This document shows, in pieces, positions 1 to 5,252 of a stretch of 6,125 nt of DNA; the first letter of the stretch is position 1; every line of letters begins with the position of its first letter. The stretch spans positions 1-6,125 of the forward strand of contig JAYYZF010000090.1 in NCBI GenBank assembly GCA_036340215.1, in the 5' to 3' direction. Under the pieces are notes generated by a model. The model worked only from the letters and a program-made list of their open reading frames with translations. It was not told the origin of the DNA and made no database searches. The translations under genes were made by a program, and so were the position numbers. This DNA comes from JABJPE01 sp036340215. GTDB lineage: Bacteria > Pseudomonadota > Gammaproteobacteria > Comchoanobacterales > Comchoanobacteraceae.

Positions 1-934
1 GATTAATTGGCTTTATATTCGAGCCAGAATTTATATTTATCGCAACATCATCTTGCTGGGAATTACTATTTAGGTCATCAAATATAGTTTCGTCGATATT
101 TAGTCTTGCAGCTAAATATCTAACCATATCATTACGGTCAGAAGTTCTTATAGCAACTAAAAAATCGCGTAAATCCTCAACTTGTTTTTTCTGAGGATCT
201 CTGTAAGCCTGGAGCACATAATCATGATTATCTTTTGAAAATTCCGAAAGCCTCTCATCTATCACATTTTCATCAAGAGACATATCTAATATATCTATAA
301 CATCGCCTATAGCTCTATATTTGTAGATATAGTCAACTTCTTCAAAAACATCGACCAACCTTCTATCCACATCAAGTGATGTGGACTTTATATAACGAAA
401 ATCTTCTAAACTAGAAACACGAATACCCCCTGCATGATCAAGGTATAAAGATTGTTGCTTAAGCAAATTTTCACTATAATTCAACCCAACAAAACGGCGT
501 GTACGCATGATAGGATTATTATTATCATCTTTTGTAAAATAAATATATAAACAGTCTTCTACATTACCATACATAAAATCAGATCTATCAGTACTATCCC
601 TTACTGATAACTGAGACCATGTTGCAACTGAAGTTTGGGCCTGATTTCGAAATAATTCCTTTCTTAAATCTGGCTGTTCTAGTATTGATTCAAATTTTTT
701 CTGTAACTTATTTTCATCTAAAGTTTCTGCATCCTTTTTTACAATACTGAAGTCATTTGCAATTAGTATGCGTCTCTCCTTAGATGATCTTTGATATCTA
801 TTCAAATCTGTAAACATATTCGATTTGATGTATTCTTCTGGTTTTGAACTAACAAGGTTGCTTATGTGTCCAGCAATTAAATCAAAAATATTATTTCCGA
901 GTTTAAATGTTTTTTTATCAGAATATTTAGGCAT
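1..934 (-). CDS. Unrecognised soluble protein, 3' end outside window
   Basis: An open frame of 311 codons runs from the ATG at 934 to the left edge without a stop, so only the N-terminal part is seen. The start is supported by a GGTG ribosome-binding sequence about 8 bases upstream and a TATAAT box at 965-970. The protein begins MPKYSDKKTFKLGNNIFDLI. It is hydrophilic and rich in Asp, Glu, Lys and Asn, with no signal peptide or membrane segment. Predicted-looking helical stretches lie around residues 68-100 (charged, KLQKKFESILEQPDLRKELF) and 190-285. A polar low-complexity stretch rich in Asn, Ser, Gln and Asp covers residues 287-306. I recognise no enzymatic motif or family. It lies 87 bases downstream of epmA on the same strand, but its own promoter box suggests separate transcription. 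Large polar proteins of this type are common among lineage-specific genes and secreted effectors of intracellular gammaproteobacteria, but nothing in the sequence proves secretion. Confidence 0.8.
   Translation of the reverse strand, partial: MPKYSDKKTFKLGNNIFDLIAGHISNLVSSKPEEYIKSNMFTDLNRYQRSSKERRILIANDFSIVKKDAETLDENKLQKKFESILEQPDLRKELFRNQAQTSVATWSQLSVRDSTDRSDFMYGNVEDCLYIYFTKDDNNNPIMRTRRFVGLNYSENLLKQQSLYLDHAGGIRVSSLEDFRYIKSTSLDVDRRLVDVFEEVDYIYKYRAIGDVIDILDMSLDENVIDERLSEFSKDNHDYVLQAYRDPQKKQVEDLRDFLVAIRTSDRNDMVRYLAARLNIDETIFDDLNSNSQQDDVAININSGSNIKPIN
366..385. repeat. Perfect 9+9 inverted repeat inside the left-hand gene
   Basis: The arms TCCACATCA (366-374) and TGATGTGGA (377-385) are exact reverse complements separated by AG. 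In the minus-strand mRNA they would form an 8-9 bp hairpin with a 2-4 base loop, within codons for about residues 184-190 of the unrecognised protein. No T-run follows on either strand, so it is not a standard intrinsic terminator. Its role is unknown. Confidence 0.6.
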
Positions 935-964
935 ATTTTTTTCACCATTTCTAAATCTTTTCTA

Positions 965-970
965 ATTATA
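965..970 (-). promoter_or_regulatory. Consensus -10 box for the left-hand gene
   Basis: The minus strand reads TATAAT here, an exact sigma-70 -10 hexamer. It would start transcription near 958 and give a leader of about 24 bases before the ATG at 934. No good -35 hexamer is found at 16-18 bases upstream, so the call rests on the -10 box and its position. It lies in the 87-base gap after epmA, where there is no terminator hairpin, so read-through from efp-epmA is also possible. Confidence 0.45.
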
Positions 971-1021
971 GTACATAAATAAAAAATATACCTGAATGTT
1001 AAGAAAAGTAGAGATAATGTT

Positions 1022-1957
1022 TCAAAATATTTTAGTATCTTCACATATAATCATGAATAAACGCTCAATACCTACAGCAACACCTGCACATTCTACTAGA
1101 CCCATACTCATGGATCTTAGAAAATCTTGGTCAAGCTCCATAACCTCTTGACCACTCTCTAATCTATGTTGATTATTATTATGAAAACGCTGTTTCATTT
1201 CAGTAGTATCCGTCAATTCACTATATCCATTAGCTATTTCTATACCTGACATATATAACTCAAATCTTTCGGCTATAGTTTTATCAGTAGTAGAAACTTT
1301 CGATAATGCGGCCTGGTTAACAGGGAAATCATAAACAAGTAAAGCCTTAACATCTTTTAATTGTGGCTGTATTACTAAACTCATAAGAGCATCTAGATAT
1401 TCATCTTTACTACTTAAATTAATATCACAACCATTTTTATCCTTAATAATATTTTGTAAATCTTTTCGTGACACCTCATCTATATTAATATTTAAAAACT
1501 CGGAAAAAATATCTTTGTAAGTTTTTCTCTTTACTTCTAAGTTTGGGATGAATAATCTGAGCAACTCCACAACTTCAGCCATTAACATTTTGTAATTATA
1601 ACCTAGTCGATACCATTCTAGCATCGTAAACTCAGCAGCATGAATAGCACTAGCTTCATCGTCACGAAAAGCAGGGCAAATTTGATAAATACAACCACTT
1701 CCAGCAACTAAAAGACGCTTCATTGCATATTCGGGTGAAGTTTGAAGAAAGCCGGTAAAATTAGGCTCACAGGAAGAGATGCTGCATTTTATGCTGTTTA
1801 TATTAGGGTCAGTAACACTGGTCTTAGTAAGTAAAGGAGTGAACACCTCTAAAACATCTTTTTTATAGAAGTAATCTCTTATCTGGCGGATGAAAATTGC
1901 TTTTTTCTTGTGTTTATTTATATCTAAGCTTAACTGGCGTAGGGGTAGAGAACTCAT
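1022..1957 (-). CDS. epmA: EpmA, EF-P (R)-beta-lysine ligase
   Basis: This is the cytoplasmic lysyl-tRNA-synthetase paralogue (also called PoxA, GenX or YjeA) that adenylates (R)-beta-lysine and joins it to Lys34 of EF-P rather than to tRNA. The 311-residue protein is a bare class II synthetase catalytic domain with no anticodon-binding domain, close to the 325 residues of E. coli EpmA. Visible landmarks are DVLEVFTP (34-41), the substrate-site TSPEY (73-77), motif 2 around FRDDE...EFTMLEWYR (97-117, with Arg98 and Glu101), GIEIANGYSE (238-247) and the motif 3 segment GVAVGIERL (292-300, with Arg299). It starts 6 bases after the efp stop codon with no clear ribosome-binding site of its own, which suggests translational coupling to efp. 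Oddities are HAAEF where E. coli has HNPEF, and a C-terminus about ten residues short. Assignment to EpmA rather than LysRS is firm from length, motifs and the efp neighbour. Confidence 0.95.
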   Translation of the reverse strand: MSSLPLRQLSLDINKHKKKAIFIRQIRDYFYKKDVLEVFTPLLTKTSVTDPNINSIKCSISSCEPNFTGFLQTSPEYAMKRLLVAGSGCIYQICPAFRDDEASAIHAAEFTMLEWYRLGYNYKMLMAEVVELLRLFIPNLEVKRKTYKDIFSEFLNINIDEVSRKDLQNIIKDKNGCDINLSSKDEYLDALMSLVIQPQLKDVKALLVYDFPVNQAALSKVSTTDKTIAERFELYMSGIEIANGYSELTDTTEMKQRFHNNNQHRLESGQEVMELDQDFLRSMSMGLVECAGVAVGIERLFMIICEDTKIF

Positions 1958-1963
1958 ACAAAC

Positions 1964-2527
1964 TTAAACTCGAGACATATATTCACCTGTCCTAGTATCA
2001 ATTTTCAAAATATCACCCGTTTCAACAAATAAAGGTACTTTTATTTCTGTTCCGGTTTCCAACGTAGCATTTTTACTACCCCCGGTAACTGTATCTCCCT
2101 TTATACCAGGCTCACACTCCACAACTTTTAAAGTAACAAAGTTTGGTGGCATAATACTGATGGGATTGTCATTCCAAAGTGTAACAACACAAATATCTTG
2201 TTCTTTTATCCATTTTTTTGCATCAGATACTAAATCAATATTCATGGAAATTTGTTCAAAGGTTGTCTGGTTCATAAAGTGAAATTCGCTACCATCAGTG
2301 TACAGATAAACCATATCTGTTTCCATTACATCTGCTGCTGTTACACTTTCACCAGATTTAAAAGTTTTTTCAAGAACTCTACCAGTTATTAAGTTTCTTA
2401 ACTTAACTCTATTAAAAGCCTGTCCCTTACCAGGCTTTACAATTTCATTTTCAATGATATTGCATGGATCTCCGTCCAGTATCAGCTTTAGTCCAGACCT
2501 AAACTCGTTAGTTGAGTATGATGCCAT
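1964..2527 (-). CDS. efp: Elongation factor P
   Basis: EF-P enters the ribosomal E site and promotes peptide-bond formation when ribosomes stall on consecutive prolines. The 187-residue protein is full length (E. coli 188) and has the normal three beta-barrel domains: a KOW-like N-terminal domain (about 1-65) and two OB-fold domains. The modification loop is VKPGKGQAF (30-38), with Lys34 as the acceptor of beta-lysine, in agreement with adjacent epmA and epmB. The C-terminal EF-P signature is present around KNATLETG...VPLFVETGD (152-172), as is the family ending DTRTGEYMSRV. The protein itself contains a Pro-Pro-Asn motif (127-129), as E. coli EF-P does. The ATG start is supported by a strong AGAGGG ribosome-binding site. 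It is first in an operon with epmA and diverges from epmB. Confidence 0.98.
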   Translation of the reverse strand: MASYSTNEFRSGLKLILDGDPCNIIENEIVKPGKGQAFNRVKLRNLITGRVLEKTFKSGESVTAADVMETDMVYLYTDGSEFHFMNQTTFEQISMNIDLVSDAKKWIKEQDICVVTLWNDNPISIMPPNFVTLKVVECEPGIKGDTVTGGSKNATLETGTEIKVPLFVETGDILKIDTRTGEYMSRV

Positions 2528-2532
2528 TTTTC

Positions 2533-2561
2533 TTTACCCTCTATTTTAGTTTTGCTACTCT
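2533..2561 (+). promoter_or_regulatory. Candidate epmB promoter with extended -10
   Basis: A -35-like TTTACC (2533-2538) is followed after 17 bases by TACTCT (2556-2561), preceded by the extended -10 element TGC. The start of transcription would fall near 2568, inside the inverted repeat at 2561-2580. The -10 hexamer matches consensus at only three positions, so this is tentative. Confidence 0.3.
2536..2542 (-). promoter_or_regulatory. Ribosome-binding site of efp
   Basis: The minus strand reads AGAGGGT, with the GGG about 9-10 bases before the efp ATG. It is the clearest Shine-Dalgarno sequence of the three EF-P module genes, which fits the high expression usual for EF-P, while epmA and epmB have weak sites. 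Confidence 0.65.
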
Positions 2562-2580
2562 TAGGAACTAAATTTCCTAA
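2561..2580. promoter_or_regulatory. Operator-like inverted repeat between efp and epmB
   Basis: TTAGGAA (2561-2567) and TTCCTAA (2574-2580) are exact reverse complements around a 6-base centre. The element is nearly in the middle of the 69-base divergent region and overlaps the expected start of epmB transcription, where a dimeric regulator could control both directions. It would also form a weak hairpin in an efp leader. No known regulator motif is recognised. Confidence 0.4.
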
Positions 2581-2596
2581 AAATTAAGATGATGTA

Positions 2597-2626
2597 ATGA
2601 TATCTCAAAAAGAAGTAAAAAAGCAA
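2597..2626 (-). promoter_or_regulatory. Weak candidate promoter for efp-epmA
   Basis: On the minus strand, TTGCTT (2621-2626) and TATCAT (2597-2602, five of six matches to TATAAT) are 18 bases apart. A transcript would begin near 2590 with a leader of about 63 bases that includes the inverted repeat at 2561-2580. A -10-like TAAAAT at 2543-2548 is too close to the gene, because the ribosome-binding site would lie outside the transcript. The promoter would sit within the first codons of epmB. The -35 match is poor. Confidence 0.25.
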
Positions 2627-3634
2627 AGAGAACAATGGCAAACTGATTTATCTGAATCTTTTCGTTCGCTTTCAGAGTTCTTAAATTACTGTAAACTAGA
2701 ACCTCAGAGACTTAATATTTCTGAAGAAGCAGCAAAATCATTTAGATTTTTCGTTACTCAGAGCTGGGCAAATAGAATTGAAAAAGGAAATTACAAAGAT
2801 CCATTATTATTACAAGTACTGCCTGTAAAAGCAGAATTAGATTCAAAACCTGGCTATAGCCTTGATCCACTTGCTGAGCAATCACAATCACCAGAAGCTG
2901 GCTTAATTCATAAATATGAAGGTAGAGTTCTTGTTACATTAGCTGGACAATGTGCTATTTATTGTCGCTATTGTTTTAGAAGAAATTTCCCATACAGCGA
3001 TAATCAATTCAACAAAAATAATTGGCAGAAAATTATAAAATATTTAGAGCAACACTCTGAAGTATACGAAGTGATTTTAAGTGGTGGAGATCCTCTTATA
3101 TTGCCAGATAGAGTTTTAGAGCAAGTTTGCAGTGATCTTGAAAAAATCAAACATCTACGCTACTTAAGAGTTCATAGTAGAATACCTATTGTACTCCCAA
3201 ATAGAATAAGTACTAATTTAGTCAGAATATTCTCAAGAACTCGTTTTAAAACAAGTTTTGTTGTACATTCTAATTGTGCCGAAGAACTAGATAATGAAGT
3301 AACAGAAAAGCTTGATCTCCTAAAAGTGTCTAAAATAAATCTATTTAACCAAAGTGTTTTACTAAAGGGAATAAACGATAACGCTAGAAAATTGGCTCAA
3401 CTTAGCCATAAATTATTTGAACACGGTGTACAACCATACTACCTTCATAGACTCGATAAAGTATTGGGAGCAAGCCACTTTTCTTTAAGCAAGTTTGAAG
3501 AAAACCAGATAATGACTGAGCTACTTTCATTATTGCCTGGATATTTAGTTCCAAAATTTGTTGAAGAAGTGCCTTTTCAAAATTTTAAAGTGCCAGTAAA
3601 TATAATTATTAAACAACCCTCAAATCAAGACTAA
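2597..3634 (+). CDS. epmB: EpmB, EF-P lysine 2,3-aminomutase (radical SAM)
   Basis: EpmB (YjeK) converts L-lysine to (R)-beta-lysine, the substrate of EpmA for EF-P modification. The 345-residue protein matches E. coli EpmB (342) and lacks the C-terminal extension of catabolic lysine 2,3-aminomutases. The radical-SAM iron-sulfur motif is CAIYCRYCFRRNFPY, with Cys119, Cys123 and Cys126. SGGDPL (162-167) is the SAM-contacting glycine motif. Further family blocks are RVHSRIPIVLPNRI (191-204), NQSVLLKGIND (251-261) and YYLHRLDKVLGASHF (281-295). Lys331, in FKVP, aligns with the PLP-binding lysine of the family (SKTP in E. coli), but the preceding glycine residues are replaced. The ATG at 2597 has only a weak upstream purine stretch, and it overlaps a tiny ATG-ATG-TAA frame. 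It is divergent from efp, as in E. coli, and its last 26 bases overlap the convergent gene. Confidence 0.95.
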   Translation: MISQKEVKKQREQWQTDLSESFRSLSEFLNYCKLEPQRLNISEEAAKSFRFFVTQSWANRIEKGNYKDPLLLQVLPVKAELDSKPGYSLDPLAEQSQSPEAGLIHKYEGRVLVTLAGQCAIYCRYCFRRNFPYSDNQFNKNNWQKIIKYLEQHSEVYEVILSGGDPLILPDRVLEQVCSDLEKIKHLRYLRVHSRIPIVLPNRISTNLVRIFSRTRFKTSFVVHSNCAEELDNEVTEKLDLLKVSKINLFNQSVLLKGINDNARKLAQLSHKLFEHGVQPYYLHRLDKVLGASHFSLSKFEENQIMTELLSLLPGYLVPKFVEEVPFQNFKVPVNIIIKQPSNQD

Positions 3635-5075
3635 TAGCACTATTTTTTGTAGGTATTTCTTGTTGTTCAATTGTTGGAGAATATCTATACTTACCTATTA
3701 AAACTGCTAAAGAAGGTTTATTACAAAACCTGTTATCTTCAAAATAATTAGAGCTCATGGTATCTATTACTATTGTAGCTTTTTGCAATGATCCTCTTAA
3801 AATATAGAAGCTATACAAGTCAACTAGGAAGCCTGGATATTGAGTCCTAAAGTCAGAATAAGGTGATTTCTCATCCAAGTATAATAATATAGTTTTTTTA
3901 AACTCTATCTCATCCTGTGAAGAGAGTAACGAAAATAACTTAACTTTCTTAAATAAAGCTAAATAATCAAAATTATTACTCATTTTCTTGGATATAATAT
4001 CACGCAATAAAACCTCTTCAAATTCAATATTGTCAAAATTATTTTTGTGCAATTTCACATAAGTGGCGAGAAGTTCAATAGTTTGCGCAGAAAGCTTAAA
4101 GGATCTTAGAAAATACTCCAATCCAAGCTCCCCCAGAAGCTGTCTTGCTAAATTGCTTTGCTTATGAATAAATAACTTTAGTAGCAAGTCACTATTTCCT
4201 ATTTGTGGCTTAAGGAATAGTTTTATAATTTTATCGCGTTTGCATGAGATTACAAGAGGAGTAAAAATCTGTAGTAGTTCTTCACCAAGTAGAACTGAGC
4301 GTTTGTTTAAGAATAATTTCACACTTAGGATATATAACTGAGGGAAAGCATGTAAAACTCTCAATAACTGAGTTTTATCAGAATTTCTTATGGCAGGTAA
4401 AAATGATTCTAATAAAGATAACGAGATATTGTTCCCATGCAAGCTTAAAACTAACAAAAGTGCCAAGATGTATGGCTTCTCACTAAATATTTTTTTAAAG
4501 TCATTCACTAACCAGATTGAAGTATTCCGCTCAATCAAATTATAGAAAAAACTTAAATCATAACTTATTTTTTTATTCTCATGCTGCAAAGGTGAATAAA
4601 TAATTTCTTGAGTGAGGGATATTAGACTGGGAGTATTCAATAATACTTGCTTAAAGTCACTATCCTTAAGTTGTGCAATATTCTTAAACAAACCCTGCGA
4701 CCACTCTCTTGCATACTCATTTTTTTCTAGCACTAATTTTAAAATAGCTACTAATATCTCAGGATACTCTAATGCAATAACACTAGTTGTATCTAAATCA
4801 ATTGTTTTAAAAAAATGATCGTATTTATCTAGATATGATTTAATACTTTTTTGATCTATTAGTTTATCTTTAGAGATTAATTCTGTAATGCTAGAGTACT
4901 TTCTTACCAGGGGAAACCCCGGGCTTGTCACTCTTATTACACTTACTAAAGAAATAGCTATACTCTCAAAAAAAAGGCTTGATAATTCTTTTTCATCGAA
5001 CTCTACAGCCAAACCTTCAGCATTAACTAAAGGTAAAAATGCATTTTTGAAATCTGCTAAAAATCTTTTCAGCAC
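3609..5075 (-). CDS. Unknown leucine-rich helical repeat protein
   Basis: The frame of 488 codons starts at a GTG at 5075. The start is supported by a strong GAGGTG ribosome-binding site 5 bases upstream and by the lack of any other nearby in-frame ATG. I do not recognise the family. The protein is rich in Leu, Ile, Phe, Lys, Ser and Asn and reads as amphipathic helices throughout. It contains a degenerate repeat of about 45 residues: an Asp-led helix ending in Pro, followed by a hydrophobic helix of the type P-x-[IL]-L. The marker prolines are at 105, 149, 201, 245 and 290, and a further copy is at 414. This suggests an alpha-solenoid used for protein binding. A short hydrophobic run at 202-212 (YILALLLVLSL) is probably a buried helix rather than a membrane span. 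There is no signal peptide and no catalytic motif. It is convergent with epmB and divergent from the BPL_N gene, so it is probably transcribed alone. Confidence 0.85.
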   Translation of the reverse strand: MLKRFLADFKNAFLPLVNAEGLAVEFDEKELSSLFFESIAISLVSVIRVTSPGFPLVRKYSSITELISKDKLIDQKSIKSYLDKYDHFFKTIDLDTTSVIALEYPEILVAILKLVLEKNEYAREWSQGLFKNIAQLKDSDFKQVLLNTPSLISLTQEIIYSPLQHENKKISYDLSFFYNLIERNTSIWLVNDFKKIFSEKPYILALLLVLSLHGNNISLSLLESFLPAIRNSDKTQLLRVLHAFPQLYILSVKLFLNKRSVLLGEELLQIFTPLVISCKRDKIIKLFLKPQIGNSDLLLKLFIHKQSNLARQLLGELGLEYFLRSFKLSAQTIELLATYVKLHKNNFDNIEFEEVLLRDIISKKMSNNFDYLALFKKVKLFSLLSSQDEIEFKKTILLYLDEKSPYSDFRTQYPGFLVDLYSFYILRGSLQKATIVIDTMSSNYFEDNRFCNKPSLAVLIGKYRYSPTIEQQEIPTKNSAISLDLRVV

Positions 5076-5080
5076 TGCTT

Positions 5081-5087
5081 CACCTCA
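5081..5087 (-). promoter_or_regulatory. Ribosome-binding site that fixes a GTG start
   Basis: The minus strand reads TGAGGTG, with AGGTG ending 5 bases before the GTG at 5075. This strong site decides the non-ATG start of the 488-residue protein. The GTG within the site itself is in another frame. Confidence 0.65.
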
Positions 5088-5090
5088 GAA

Positions 5091-5118
5091 TAAATAATCG
5101 TTATTTAACCATAAATAA
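5091..5118. repeat. Three alternating AT-rich heptamers upstream of the repeat protein
   Basis: TAAATAA (5091-5097), its exact reverse complement TTATTTA (5101-5107) and TAAATAA again (5112-5118) are separated by 3 and 4 bases. The two direct copies extend to TAAATAATCG and TAAATAATTG and start 21 bases apart, close to two helical turns. The cluster lies just upstream of the ribosome-binding site of the 488-residue gene and may be an operator for a dimeric regulator. In AT-rich DNA some of this could be chance. Confidence 0.4.
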
Positions 5119-5158
5119 TTGCAATAACACTAGAGTTAATTAAAACATTTATCCTAAA

Positions 5159-5164
5159 ATTATA
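5159..5164 (-). promoter_or_regulatory. Candidate -10 box for the 488-residue gene
   Basis: The minus strand reads TATAAT, placing a start near 5152 and a leader of about 77 bases that contains the heptamer cluster. No convincing -35 hexamer is present at 16-18 bases, and TATAAT-like strings are frequent in this AT-rich gap (another is on the plus strand at 5177-5182), so confidence is low. Confidence 0.25.
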
Positions 5165-5201
5165 TATCTACAAGGATATAATAAATTAGCTGAAAAAATT
5201 C

Positions 5202-5231
5202 TTGTATATCTAGCTGTACAATTGTTATAAG
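5202..5231 (+). promoter_or_regulatory. Promoter of the BPL_N gene
   Basis: TTGTAT (5202-5207) and TATAAG (5226-5231, five of six matches) are 18 bases apart, and the -10 is preceded by an extended TGT element. Transcription would begin near 5238, about 15 bases before the ATG at 5253. Two symmetric elements overlap it: TTGTA-N10-TACAA (5202-5221), covering the -35, and the 8-base palindrome ACAATTGT (5218-5225) in the spacer. Either could bind a regulator. Confidence 0.45.
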
Positions 5232-5252
5232 TAATTTTGAAATGGAAAAAGT

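Noticed and set aside
3243..3252. Palindrome GTTTTAAAAC inside epmB
   Set aside because: A 10-base AT-rich palindrome within conserved coding sequence is expected by chance at this base composition.
3633..3648. Possible plus-strand terminator of epmB: AATAG, CA, CTATT, then T-run
   Set aside because: The stem is at most 4-5 AT-rich pairs with a loop that is too small, so it would be too weak for a confident intrinsic terminator.
4612..4818. A 68-codon open frame on the plus strand
   Set aside because: It lies wholly antisense to the well-supported 488-residue gene, has no ribosome-binding site and encodes nothing recognisable.
4888..5097. A 69-codon open frame on the plus strand
   Set aside because: It is antisense to the start of the 488-residue gene and its ribosome-binding site. 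It has no initiation signal of its own.
5076..5252. Search for tRNA, small RNA, CRISPR repeats or mobile-element ends here and in the other gaps
   Set aside because: No cloverleaf, spaced identical repeats, transposase frame or flanking target duplication was found in any intergenic stretch.
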